DNA from: Amoebidium appalachense
Taxonomy: Eukaryota > Ichthyosporea
Direction: 5' to 3'
DNA: 64,000 nt
Assembly (NCBI GenBank): GCA_963693365.1
Contig: CAVNZM010000005.1
Location: forward strand, 2,852,001-2,916,000
Part shown: positions 53,497 to 64,000 of the stretch, piece after piece
How the letters are laid out: every line of letters begins with the position of its first letter
Numbering within the stretch: the first letter of the stretch is position 1
Notes under the pieces: model-generated
Database searches by the model: none
Seen by the model: the letters and a program-made list of their open reading frames with translations, nothing else
What the model was told of the DNA's origin: nothing
Position numbers and translations under genes: made by a program

Positions 53497-55091
53497 AAAT
53501 TTTAAACTCGGCTTACGGTAGTTTTAAATTGTGTTCTTTAAGTTATTTCTCGGGCTATACCTCCCCTCCCCCCCCTCCCCCCCCCCCCCCCCCCGTCCCT
53601 TCCCCCCATCCCCCCCCCCCCCCCCCCAAATCTCCCTCTCCGTGCGCACGGTGAAGAAAGGCAAAGGAAACACAACGGAATGAAACCTGGAAGACTCGAG
53701 GCTGGTGGCGGATCGAAGGTGTGGCAAATTGTATTAAGTTTTAAGTTTGAGACATGATTGGTTTACTAAGACTCGGCACGGTGCAGTCGTTAGTTTTGGA
53801 TCTGAACCTCATGTGTATTTAGCAGGTAATGTGGAACTCTGCCTTCCATGTAGTTATGGCTTGTATGCTTACACCAGCTGTTGTTAAGTCTTTGGGCCAC
53901 TGTGTGGTGCCCTCGCTCATATATATTATTAAACACATGAAGCTTTTGAATGGCCATAAAAATGCATACAGAGTCGCTTACAAAATTTACTGCCCACCTC
54001 GTGGATATTTGCGTCCATGTGGTGAACGTACGCGCAACAGCAGCATCTTGCACATTCAAATCCTCCCCGCCCTTCCTCCCCTCCCCCCGAGCCCTCTTCC
54101 TCTCCTTTTTCTTTATCAGTCTCACAACGCATGCATCCACACGCACTTTCTCGCATGCCAAATGCCATTGTTTTACACGGCCCAGTGTACCTGGTCACTG
54201 CGTGGAGCACACCAAAAGAGTTTGTGCCCTATGTAATGCTGCCTTAGTTTGGCTGATCTTTATATGAAGGGGGGAGGGGGCGGAAAGGGGGGGGGGGGGG
54301 GAGATAAACTGGGGAAACAGTCATGCAAATGCGATCGAATTGACTCATGATTCATCATCATCTTTGGTCACATCAATCACACCCTCATCATCTTTTCCGC
54401 ATCTTTGCTGTAAACCTAAGACACATAGATACCCGCGGGTAGTGCAGATGAAACAGTGCTAGATGCACATGCTTTTCACAGCAAACACACACGGATTCGT
54501 TTCCCAACCATGTTTTTTCCCCCATGGGTTCGTGTTTGTAAACTTCAGTGTTCTTTTCCGTAGCATCATAGTCGGACATCCACGTGTAAACCCCCCGCCC
54601 CCCTCCTCCACCCCCCCCCCCCCCCCCATCCCCACCCCTTCGCCCCTTTCCACACCCCCCTCCACCTTCCACACACCCCTATCCCCCCTGGGCGGTCCTG
54701 CCTCTATCACTTTTGTTCGTGACGTAAGGAACGCTGCCATTGCAGAGTGGCAGGCTAAGAATTAGGAATCAAAGACACGACCTGCAGCTGCACACCCAAC
54801 CAAATCAATAATGTATTCCGTTGCATGTTATGGTGTACATGTTCTTGCTTTCGATCGTTCTACCATGTTGTATTACGGTTTTATTCGGTCTGTTGTAGTG
54901 GTTGATATGTAAGGTCTCAGGGGCAGGCAAAAAAGGATAATAGAAGCATTATTTTGTTAACACAACGGCAAAAAATCCAGATCAAAACATCCCTCCACAC
55001 AATCAAACATCTGAACAATATACTTTTAGCATTCCATTGATGAAACATAAATACGATCCAGCGAGCAGTCTTCCGTTGACATTCGTGTTTA
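53497..55091. other. Intergenic region downstream of the transporter
   Basis: C-runs at 53567-53627 and 54594-54627, a G-run near 54287-54300, otherwise ordinary sequence. No exon or element recognised. Confidence 0.5.
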
Positions 55092-55222
55092 GGCGTGTTT
55101 GGCATGCCATAATCGTATTATTGCCCCTAAATACGCATACCTCAAAATAATTTTACGAATACGATTATTCGTCTTTTCGTACAATAATACGAATACGACT
55201 ATTTTCGGCTGCCAAACACGCC
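55092..55222. mobile_element. Small foldback/Tourist-like MITE
   Basis: 131 bp bounded by perfect 12-bp inverted repeats GGCGTGTTTGGC and GCCAAACACGCC. The interior continues as an imperfect palindrome (ATAATCGTATTATTG on the left against AATAATACGAATACGACTAT on the right). The GTTTGGC terminus resembles Harbinger/Tourist ends. No clear target-site duplication seen. Confidence 0.6.
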
Positions 55223-55445
55223 CTTGTTTTTTCTTTTTACTCCCATTTCACCTCACAGAGGCTACGGCTCCAGATCTGCCTATATCTGTAGGCAGAATAA
55301 CGTCATCCATCTGTATGAGTTGCATGCATATGAAGCATGAGATTGGGACCAGCTTTCAAAACTATAGAGTTGGGCCGGCCGCGAGGGATAACATCTTTGT
55401 TCGGATCTACATCATACAGTGCTTCAAACGCACTCCAATGATGCC

Positions 55446-55952
55446 TCAGAAGAAGCCCGGATACAAGCGGCAGCATTTGGCTCTGCAGAGCTGCAGCTGC
55501 TGGTCGTCGATGCCCGCCCAGTGGGAGAAGCAGTGGGTGCTGCACTCCACATAGCTCCCCCGCCCAGCCCTGAGCGCGGCCCTATCCTGGACGAGGTGTT
55601 TGGCCACAGCCACAGACCCCACAGCCACCCGGTCATCGTCTTTGCTTGGGTTCCGCACGGGCACTGAAAGTGTGCCCTCTGGCACGTTGAGCCATGGCGT
55701 CCATGCTGACACCTCGTCCTGGGCGCTGGCCACGGCTGCGGCTGCAAGAGGGGCAGCTCTCCTCCGGCCACCTGCACGTGGAATTCCGTCTTGTGTGTCT
55801 TGGGACGTTACTGAGAGAGCAGTTTGGGCGCAGCTTTTGACGCAAATGCGCAGGGCCGGGAGACCGTTTGTGGCGTCATATGCATGTTGCGATGCAATCG
55901 GCCGCACAGCCCACAGCCATGGGGGAGCCGATGGAGGCGAAGGCAGACGCAA
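55446..55952 (-). CDS. Uncertain open frame, 168 codons, unrecognised
   Basis: An unbroken frame starting MRLPSPPSAPPW with mixed composition (VPEGTLSVPVRNPSKDDDRVAVGSVAVAKHLVQDRA) and without the simple-repeat character of most open frames here. A shorter frame downstream on the same strand contains PNKDVIPRGRPNSIVLKAGPN. No family recognised. It could be an exon of a gene whose splicing I cannot resolve, or a chance frame in GC-richer DNA. Confidence 0.2.
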   Translation of the reverse strand: MRLPSPPSAPPWLWAVRPIASQHAYDATNGLPALRICVKSCAQTALSVTSQDTQDGIPRAGGRRRAAPLAAAAVASAQDEVSAWTPWLNVPEGTLSVPVRNPSKDDDRVAVGSVAVAKHLVQDRAALRAGRGSYVECSTHCFSHWAGIDDQQLQLCRAKCCRLYPGFF

Positions 55953-56610
55953 GGGCGGCAGTTGACTAGAGGACGACAGCGGCGGCCATTTTTTGAATTG
56001 GGGCGAAGAATTTTGGAAGGAAATGCGAGGTGTTAGTTACTTCTGTATTTCACTTTACGCTGAGCGGTTCTTGAACTTTGTGTTGGTCAAACTCTTGATG
56101 TGTTTACAGTATATACTTCATGGTGGAATGTCGTCATCTTCGTAAATCCAAGCATTCTCCAATCAGTAGTTACTGAAAGTTATCTTAGGAATGTGAGTGT
56201 TTGTCTGCGTTGGCCAATTAGATGCACGTAATTTGCTAACCATATAAGATTACGATGTCAGCGCGCCGATTCGAAGCTTCAACTCTCAGACCATGTGATC
56301 CTCATTCCCAACCTCGGTCACTTAGTTTGAGGTCACGTGACCGTGAGGTTGGGTTGATGGAAAAAGGGGGGTATGGGGGGAAAGAGCCGAGCGGTTCCGG
56401 TGGGACGTGCCAAGAAGTTGCCCTAACCAATCAGTACGCGTGTGTCAATCGCACCGGATGTTGGAGCGCGGTATTCCATTCATGCTCTTTTAGCCAATCA
56501 ACAAGAGAGATTTAGAGAACCAATCACTGTGAATGCGGGGTTCTGGGAATCATCCCACGATTTGATAAACCTGCTAAAAAAATCGATACCGGCATGGGAC
56601 GACGTTTGTA
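55953..56610. other. Intergenic, several CCAAT-type motifs
   Basis: CCAATCA-type motifs cluster at about 56424, 56494 and 56519. No gene recognised downstream on the plus strand. Confidence 0.4.
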
Positions 56611-59296
56611 TATTTTTTTTTCTTTTGACTGGATTTATTCGACGGAAAGATATGCAAGTATGCACGGCATACTGAGAAGACAATAAAAACTTCACGAGTT
56701 ATCCAGTAACAAGTGCATACTGAGATACCTGAACACTGTGTGAAAATCATATAAATACTCAATGTGACGACCAACAGAATTCAACAAAAAGTCTAAAGTG
56801 TTCACATTGCCAGCTAGTGTAGCAGATACCCGGAGGGAAAGAGGTAAAACGCGACATAAAAATTCACACCTATCAACATGCTTGCGATTAAAAAGGTCAG
56901 CACAAAAGTGGCACCAGCGGCGATGAAAACAAGAATTACAGCGCCACTGCACAACTTCCCAGGCAATATCAACATCAGAGCACCATACAGACTTATCTAC
57001 TAGGGTGGTATCCATACGTACAGCAGGAGAAATGTATCCTGCCAAAGCTCCCAAAAAGCGATAATGATCAGTACGGTGTTGCCTAAGGAACATAACACAT
57101 GCCGACTGAGTTTTACCTTTGATTTCTCTATCAGAACGAGAAAGAAACTTATACTGCGTATGGTAATAACGCGAAAAGGCAGAAAAAACAGGAAGAGAAA
57201 AAAAAGAGGGAGTGAGATAGCGAGAGGAAGAATCAGGTGGAAAGAGGGTAGGCTGAGGACATTCAGAAGTAGCGTTGGTGAATCGGGGGGAAGAGGCCCG
57301 GGGATGGAGGGAGGGGGGGGAAAGAAAGCATAAAGAGGGTGGCCATCAGGTAGCCTAACTAAATGAAAACAAAAACGAAGAGACAATTCCTCCATACGAC
57401 AAACAGCAGACGACAATCCAAACATACTGATTAAGGGAGGCACAAACCGAGTACGAAACAAAGTGCGTAGCGCAGTACCCTGAAAATCGTCGAACTCGTT
57501 CAGCGCCATTGCCGCCTCGCGAGGTGGGGCGCAGGCCAATAGCGGAAGTCCATATTCGAAAGTCGGCCGTAAAAAAAGTTTTATAGTAGAGAAGAAGGTT
57601 CGCAGGATGGATCACAGACTCCTGTTGAAACATATTTGACACGATGTGAAGCTTACCCTTCGCACGAGCGATCCGTGCCGTGAGGAGCTTGCGGAAATCA
57701 ATACCCCGTGCAGTAAAAGGAATACCCAAATAGTCATAGGTGCTCTGAACAGGAATAGGGAGGCCGGCCAATCGAAAGGAAGTGTTCTTCGAAAAAGTAG
57801 CACACTTTGCAATTCCGACTGTCATGAGATTCTCGGTGCACCATTGATCCACCTGACGAAGATGCATGACATCTTCGGTTAAGGAACAAAGAACAATATC
57901 GTCCGCAAAAAGGAGACCCGGTACACGGCGGGTATGCAGTTGGCCAAAGGGTTCGAGGGCGCAGGCTAAATCGTCAATGAAAACGTCAAACAACAACGGA
58001 CTCAGGAGGGACCCCTGCAGAAGACCCCGGGAACGGGAAAAACCGGGTGTTAATGTTCCATTGACCGCCGCTCGTCCGCGAGTGGTATCGAACAACGCTT
58101 GCAGAAGACGGCCAAAGTAAGCCCCGCATAGCCAGCTTATGCCATAACAAACCAGTGGGTACGGTGTCGTAGGCGTTCTTAAGGTCGATGAAGACAACGT
58201 GTGGAGAGCCAGAAGTAATGGATTCATGGAGTAACAGACTGTGAGTATAACACGAATAGGCATGACGAAAGCCCCCTTGAAGGGAAGAAAGACGGAACAC
58301 GGCGTTTAAAGAATCGTTGGTGTTAAACGCGCGAAGCATGCAACCCTCGAAGAGCCGACGAAAAACGTTGGTAAGTGTGACGGGACGAAAGTCGTTAATG
58401 ACCCCCTGCGATACCTTCTTACGAACGGGCGTAAAGATTGTGTCAAGCCACGAATTTTGGAATAAACCCGAGTTCGAAAAAAGCCGGAAAAAACTCACTA
58501 AGAAGGACAGCAAAAGGCGGGGGCGGGGGGGACTCTGCACGATTACGGGGCGGAAGCACGGGAGAAAGAACCTTGAAAAGCACGGGAGGAAGAGCATCCG
58601 GCCCGCACGCCTTGCGGGGTTTTAACGCTCGTATAGCACCAAAAACAGCCGAAGAGTTGAAATAACTATGAAAAGTGCCCGGGAACGATCGGTCCGGCTC
58701 CCAACTTGGCGGCTGGGAGAGGCCAGCGGGCGGTGATGGAACCGTGGACACGTTAGGAAGCGAAAATAGGGAAGCATAGTAGTCATCTAGACAATCTACG
58801 GATTCAGCAACGGAGATGGAAGGAGACGGGGCATAGACTTGCACGGAAGGCCCAAACCGACCGGCGGATTTCCAGACCGATAATGCTTCCTGTAGAGGCA
58901 ACAACTGTCGTAGGGACTGCAAAACGTGAGACTGTCTCAGCCGAACGGAAGGGTACTCAACCGTGCCCACCACCTGCTCGCCAAGGGCAAATAGGAACTC
59001 AACAAACTCATTATAACAAACCTCCAAAATAGCCGGGTTCCGCTGCGCATGGGCGTCGCGCACTGCGGCAAGAAAGAAGCCATGAACCGACTCATACTCC
59101 TTGACAGCGAGTAACTGGTTTAACTTGTGCTTGAAACCGCGAGATAAGAGGCGGTGACGGCGGTTAGTCTGAGTAGCCCCGCCGAAGTGAACAGGGAGGG
59201 AAACCGAAAATTCTACAGGGGAATGGTCCGAACTACGCCATAAGGAATCGGGTGGGGAAATTACTCGTATATTCGGCAGTCCCCTCCCTCGCCCGA
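56611..59296 (-). mobile_element. Degenerate non-LTR retrotransposon (LINE) with reverse transcriptase
   Basis: Read right to left: the end of an APE-type endonuclease domain (WRSSDHSPVEF), a spacer, and reverse transcriptase (LKPRKACGPDALPP, INDFRPVTLTNVFRRLFE, VVFIDLKNAYDTV, GLLQGSLLSPLLFDVFIDDLA, and the catalytic LLFADDIVLCS). A C-terminal Cys/His knuckle follows (CHFCADLFNRKHVDRCEFLC), and the 3' end has AATAAA and an A-rich tail at about 56611. The coding frame is broken near 58440 and 58130 and again after 57360, so the element is dead. The 5' half (most of the endonuclease and any ORF1) is missing; the break coincides with a plus-strand LINE. A 102-bp tail from the same family sits at 17654-17755. 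Confidence 0.88.
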
Positions 59297-59579
59297 TAGA
59301 ATATAAGTATTTGGGGGTTCCGGTGGATGAGTGGGGCATATGTTTCAAACGGATGGTCGACCGTCGGGTGGAGAGTGCAGGCAGGTGTCTTCGATTATTT
59401 AGGGATGTTTATCTTGCTAATCTTTCTACTACTGTACACTTACACAACCGTCTTAGTATATTTCGCACCTTTATTCGCCCTTTGTCTGAGTACGGGGCAC
59501 CTTATTAATGCTGCACAGTATATATTGTGATACGGTGTCTTAACTTTCTCTCGGAGCTACCAATTCTAGCTTCTGCTTA
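59297..59579 (+). mobile_element. 5'-truncated second LINE, RT C-terminal fragment plus 3' tail
   Basis: The plus-strand frame IEYKYLGVPVDEWG...IFRTFIRPLSEYGAPY is the region just after the catalytic core of a LINE reverse transcriptase (YLGv and the IRPLxEYG block). It is followed by an 80-bp tail (59499-59579) that recurs at 62976-63055. It abuts the minus-strand LINE head to head at about 59290-59297. Confidence 0.7.
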
Positions 59580-59602
59580 TTGATAATTCGCACAGATCTA
59601 TT

Positions 59603-60239
59603 CGGACACTTTTGTCCTAATTAACCTATTTTTAGACGATCGCGCTATTTCTAGCGCAGTTGCATAGTAACCAGGCCTCAAAAAGATGAAAAACGTGAAA
59701 TTCACGTCATTTCGACATAGTAACATATATAACATGTAGGGTCTCCGACGCCATCTCTTGGGCGCATTTGGTCATCGAAGTTGGCGACCTTCTAAGAAAA
59801 CACGTGGTTTTTCCGCTAAATTTTAATTTAAACTAAAATAACTTTCGGTGTGTGTTTCTGGAGCGGCTAAGACCACGATGTGCTGCTAGCTAGAGATATA
59901 GGCTAACGATGCAAAAAACCCGACCACCTAATCTTAATTCTGAGGCAACCTACCTAAGGTCCAACTTAGGGCACTTTTATCGAGAAAACCTTAGCCACAC
60001 TGTCCCTGTTACCACCCGTTCTACTTCTAAGACAATGTTTACGACTTTTCTTCAATTTTCTGGCTAGTTAATGAGGAAAGTAAGTACAAAAGGTTTTAAA
60101 CGTGGTTCTTCTTTACACTTGTTGCTACTAGTACCAGTTCCTTCTATTATAGAAAGACAAAATAAAGGAAGCTTATACCCCACGAAAGGTATGCTCGAGA
60201 TCACAAACCCAAAGCAGTCTGCAAAGTCTGCAACTTTAC

Positions 60240-60278
<39 letters not shown>

Positions 60279-61647
60279 ACCTCCTCTCTCTCTCACACCT
60301 ACTGCTCCTGCTCTTTGGTTCTGCGGTGGCGTACAGGCACCCCCTTTTCCAGGTGCTGCTCGTAGCAGTTGCGATCTGAATTTTTGTAGCACAATGCCAC
60401 ACCGCACCTGCTGCACATCCAGCTCACCCTGCTGCGCTTGTATCCCTTTTGATCCGTGCGCGCGCACATAACACAGTCGAGCCGCTTGCCGGAACCGATA
60501 AGCACCGGGTGACAGAGGTTGCTTCGTTTGGCGGTTGTGGTGTTTGTTGACAGCGATTTTAGTATGCGCGCGCTTTGTTTGCCGGCTTGTAGAAGTGGGT
60601 TGTTGAAAAGTTCACCCGCAAGTTTTTCGCGCCACTGCTCGTTTGAAAGTGCATTCTTATCCCCGTCTGCAATGAGATGCTTGTAGGCCAGGTAGGTGTT
60701 TACAAACACCATACCAACTAACCCAGCAAAGGTGCGGTGCCAGGGTGTGTGGGGGACCCATGCCTGCTCGAGTGAACTGTTCCCTTGCCGGAGTTTGTTG
60801 TGTACGTCTGCACTGTTGAAATATGTGAAGAATTCGCGCACTGCTTTTGGCATGGGCACTTGTGTTCCGTTTTTTGTGATACGGGGAGCTCCTGCTTCCG
60901 TACTTTGCCGTCGTTACTACACGCATGCTGAAATCCTTATCCTGCCAACGTATGGGGGGGATGGGAGAGGGAGAGGGCGAGCCCCCGCCCCCCTTCCCCC
61001 CCCCCTCCCCCCTCCCCTCAATACAAAGAATATATATGCCTTCGCACATCCCACAACTAGCCGAATCTCGCTCCGTGGTACTTCTTCTACTTTCCCGTCG
61101 TAGTCTATGTGTACCAACCATTTATTGTTCTTTAATACTTGCAGCAGTTGTGCCTGTGAGCTGTTTCGTTTCCCATTCTTCACCAAACTGCTCTTTACTC
61201 CAACGTTCATCATCGTTCCTGACTTTACCATCAAAGATGCGTGGAAAAACCCAAACTCTCGGGTCTTTCTTTAAACGCCTAACCATTTTCTTTTCTTTTC
61301 ACCTATTTCTACTCTAATTCTACCTTGTTCTTTTTGTTTTCTAGCGGGCAAACAATCGTGCGGTGTCTTTTAGTTCGGAAACCAAACGGTGTCCGTGATC
61401 GGACAGTCGGACACCCCAAAACTGGGGGAAAGCGGGTTGCACCCATGATCTTTTGCGCGCCAAAAGCTACTCACCCTGCAGTCCTATTGGTTTCCTATAA
61501 AGACAAAAAAGGCAGGAAAATACTAGACCTCATTGGCCATACCCAGCTTGTGGGGTGTTTCCTAGCGAAAACAACGCTAGCGACGCCGCCGAAAAAGATA
61601 GGACACTTTTGTCCTTTTTAGCCATTAATTAGGACAGATTTGTCCGG
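59603..61647 (-). mobile_element. piggyBac-like DNA transposon, internally deleted
   Basis: Bounded by imperfect inverted repeats: left CGGACACTTTTGTCCTAATT and right (reverse complement) CGGACAAATCTGTCCTAATT, each containing a short palindrome GGACA..TGTCC. A further GGACACTTTTGTCC lies just inside the right end. The transposase remnant inside is on the minus strand. No TTAA duplication is obvious at the outer borders. Confidence 0.6.
60302..61286 (-). pseudogene. piggyBac-type transposase remnant (N- and C-terminal pieces, DDE core missing)
   Basis: The C-terminal piece (60302-60890) reads GAPRITKNGTQVPMPKAV..FNSADVHNKLRQG, HRTFAGLVGMVFVNTYLAYKHL, and a Cys-rich tail (CVMCARTDQKGY, WMCSRCGVALCYKNS, CYEQHL). 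That is the arrangement at the end of piggyBac transposases, where the cysteines bind zinc and terminal DNA. The N-terminal piece starts MVRRLKKDPRVWVFPRIF at 61286 and continues, after a frameshift near 61140, as NNKWLVHIDYDGKVEEVPRSEIRLV. The roughly 300-residue DDE catalytic core expected between them is absent, replaced by G-rich simple sequence near 60953-61015. The element cannot move itself. Confidence 0.7.
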
Positions 61648-61708
61648 TTATGCGGATTATCATTATCCATTATCTATACTAGGCTAGGGTTGTTTTATTG
61701 CATACAGT

Positions 61709-61813
61709 GTACATAAGTCACTAGCTGCATTTGATTGGCTGCGCTGGAAAACGCAGTCAAGTGAGGCTGGGCCCCTGGCGATGTCCGCAGCAATACAAAG
61801 TGCATAAACCCCC
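61709..61813 (+). repeat. Duplicated intergenic module, copy A
   Basis: Matches 63117-63226 (GTACATAAGTCACTAGCTGC versus GTACATATGTCACTAGCTGC, then TTTGATTGGCTGCGCTGGAA in both). Confidence 0.8.
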
Positions 61814-61993
61814 CGCTGCCACGCCAACTTATCCCACGCACCCCCCGCTGAAAGAGCACGGCATGTGTCAATGACGTCAGCACAATGGCCGTTCTCGCCC
61901 GCGCGCGCGCGGGGGCGAGCCCCGGGGCGAGCGAAGCGAGCACCCGGGAGCGAGCCCGAAAGATCTAGAGAGAGAGAGGGGCGGAGAGAGCCT

Positions 61994-62024
<31 letters not shown>

Positions 62025-62478
62025 GGAGAGAGAGGGAGAAAGAGAGAGAGAGAGAGCGAGAGAGATGGAGATAGAGACACACACACGCACGCACATGTAA
62101 AACACACACACACCGTGACACGCACAGACTCGCACACACACACACGCACACACACGCACACACGCACACACGTGTACACATGTACACGCACACTTATCGA
62201 CCGAGGTTGGGCATATCGATCCCCAGTGAGATAACTTGTATGCACATGCCATGCACCTTCCGTGTCACCCCATGACCATATGCATGACGGTGTGAGCGGG
62301 AAGAAAAATGTCAAGGTGAGGCAAAAGGAAATACAAACACAAGCCATGCAAACGGAAGTTTTGCGTATGCTGTAGCTGGCACACAATGTCAGCCGTCAAT
62401 CGAGGGTTGGATCTAAGAAACGTGGTGATTCGTGGGGGGCTGAGAGGGGATAGGGGGATTGTGTGTGTTCATGTGCGT

Positions 62479-62510
<32 letters not shown>

Positions 62511-62975
62511 GGCAGGGGGTGGGTGGGTGGGTAGGTGGGGGGGGGGGGGGGGGCTGTGGGGAAATACATTTCCGAAACATCCAATTCAAAGGTGCCGGAG
62601 GAGGTGGAGAGGCTCTGCGAATGGAGCGGGCAGAGAATACATGTATGATGCTTATGTTTAGGACCGCAAAAATACCGACTACTAGTAGCCTATATGGCGG
62701 ATACGGTTAGAGAGTCTTGTTCCTACATAGATTCGTTTATTCGTAATGGGGTGTGGTGTAAAAACGCAAATTAGAGATGATTATGGCTTGGCGGTGTAAT
62801 CGGTTTCTGGTGTCTCCTGCTCGTATGTGTAATATGTGTGGGGGGCGGTTTACTCGCGGATGCATATCTATCAATAAGTAGCTAACGTAATAGAACCGGA
62901 GGTTATTGGCGGTTTTATTCTCTTTTCTCCCTCTCTTCCTCAATATATCCGTTTTAAAATGACTATCCTAGATCA
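61814..62975. other. Intergenic, simple-repeat rich
   Basis: Contains a (GA)n tract at 61963-62064, CA-repeats at 62076-62170 and G runs at 62493-62553. No gene recognised. Confidence 0.5.
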
Positions 62976-63055
62976 CCTTATTAGTGCTGCACAGTATGAT
63001 ATTGTGATACGGTGTCTTAACTTTCTTTCGGAGCTACGGATGCTAGCCTCTGCTT
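62976..63055 (+). repeat. Second copy of the LINE 3' tail at 59499-59579
   Basis: About 80 bp closely similar to 59499-59579 (ACGGTGTCTTAACTTTCT and GGAGCTAC conserved), without any adjacent reverse transcriptase. Confidence 0.8.
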
Positions 63056-63116
63056 GCCCATAATATGTAATAGGGGTGTCGTAAGTACTATGATGGCGCT
63101 AATTGTTGCCTAGCAT

Positions 63117-63226
63117 GTACATATGTCACTAGCTGCATTTGATTGGCTGCGCTGGAAAACGCAGTAGGCCGTCGAGTGTGGCTGGGCCCCCGACAGTGTC
63201 CACGCAATAAAAAGTGTGTAAACCCC
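63117..63226 (+). repeat. Duplicated intergenic module, copy B
   Basis: Counterpart of 61709-61813, lying only 60 bp after the LINE-tail copy at 62976-63055. Confidence 0.8.
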
Positions 63227-64000
63227 TTATATGAATCTACGGCCCCAGAATACCCCCCTTCCCCCCCCCCCCCCCCCCCCCCCCCCGCTTCCGTCCCGCC
63301 GACGCCATTACCGAATAACATACACATGTGCAAAAAAAAATAATATGATCCTTGCTCCACTCTCTCTGATTCTTCAGATCCCGGACCCATTTTCGAGCCT
63401 CCTCCCTTCCTCCCCCTCTTCTTTATGCACCGTAAAGTCTGCACAGCCATCACTGCTGCTGCTGCTCAGGATGCCCTCTTATTCCTCCCTCCTTCTTCTC
63501 CCCCTCCCCCCCCTCCCCCCCCCCCCCCCACACACACACACACACATATCATGCCCGTCTCTCTCGATTGCCCTTCTCAAGGCTTCTTTCTATCTATCTT
63601 CCTATACAACCCCCGCCCTCCCCCCCCCCCCCCCCCCCCCCGCCCATCCCCGCACTTCGGCTCAGACCCGCCCCTTCCCCCCCGGGCATTTGCACCCCTA
63701 CTACGGTAACCCCCCCCTCCCCCCCATCTCTCCCCCCTCCTCTCACACACACACGCCTCTGGAACCATGGCTTGATACCCACCCCAGGTCCTTCACTTTT
63801 CCCCCCGCATTCACTTTTTATGATTACCCTCGCCCACTATCTATTTCTATTTGTGTGTGCTGGGAACACACGCTGTGCTGTCTAAGATCATGTGGCCCAG
63901 ACAGAGGCATATGATAGCTAGCATGTGGGGACGCACCCGCGTGCGACTATGGAATACTGTGTGCACGAGACTCTGTTCGTTTAAAAAGCCTGGTGCTCAG
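63227..64000. other. Window end, C-rich and simple sequence
   Basis: C runs at 63259-63286, 63517-63529 and 63617-63641 in pyrimidine-rich DNA. No coding exon recognised. Confidence 0.5.

Noticed and set aside
61871-61930. CpG-like GC-rich patch as a promoter of a gene to the right
   Set aside because: No coding exon recognised within the following 2 kb; only simple repeats and duplicated modules.

Overview
This is a window of eukaryotic nuclear DNA. It contains genes broken into many short exons by introns of a few hundred bases to about 2 kb with GT..AG borders, Kozak-like start contexts, TATA and CCAAT-type promoter motifs, non-LTR retrotransposons and several DNA transposons. No operons, rRNA or convincing tRNA genes are visible. 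The introns and many intergenic stretches are packed with very long (GT)n/(CA)n arrays (up to about 215 bp) and uninterrupted G or C runs (up to 50 bp). An animal-like MLH1 with 21 introns and a receptor-type ligand-binding ectodomain behind a mucin-like stalk fit a unicellular relative of animals (for example an ichthyosporean). That placement is inference from gene style and not a sequence match.

Layout. 0.6-14.1 kb (minus): the 5' part of a cell-surface receptor gene, with signal peptide, Thr/Pro/Ser-rich stalk and an ANF/periplasmic-binding-type domain spread over 12 more exons; it probably continues beyond position 1. 15.9-16.8 kb (plus): an intronless ROK-family sugar-kinase homologue broken by three frameshifts. 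17.4-18.1 kb: two adjacent TTAA-flanked miniature transposons, one carrying a nested 102-bp LINE tail with an 11-bp target-site duplication. 19.2-21.1 kb (minus): a two-exon mitochondrial oxoglutarate/malate-type carrier. 22.6-39.4 kb (minus): a complete MLH1 mismatch-repair gene, 22 exons, 769 codons, every splice phase consistent. 40.4-43.8 kb (plus): a three-exon, mostly disordered protein with a TPX2-like N-terminus, divergent from MLH1. 48.4-53.5 kb (plus): a seven-exon POT/PTR2 peptide transporter with one in-frame TGA. 56.6-61.6 kb: a transposon cluster (degenerate minus-strand LINE, head-on plus-strand LINE tail, internally deleted piggyBac-like element), followed by duplicated intergenic modules.

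The genes do not form a pathway. They are independent housekeeping or surface functions (DNA mismatch repair, mitochondrial metabolite exchange, peptide uptake, probable spindle regulation, sensing) set in a repeat-rich landscape. The exon models were joined by hand from splice signals, reading phase and family resemblance, without transcript data. Three features repeat at larger scale: CA repeats abutting 3' splice sites, CCAATCA/TATA motifs near gene starts, and nested mobile elements. Frameshifts and the in-frame stop may be real decay or sequencing/assembly errors, which are plausible given the homopolymer content.
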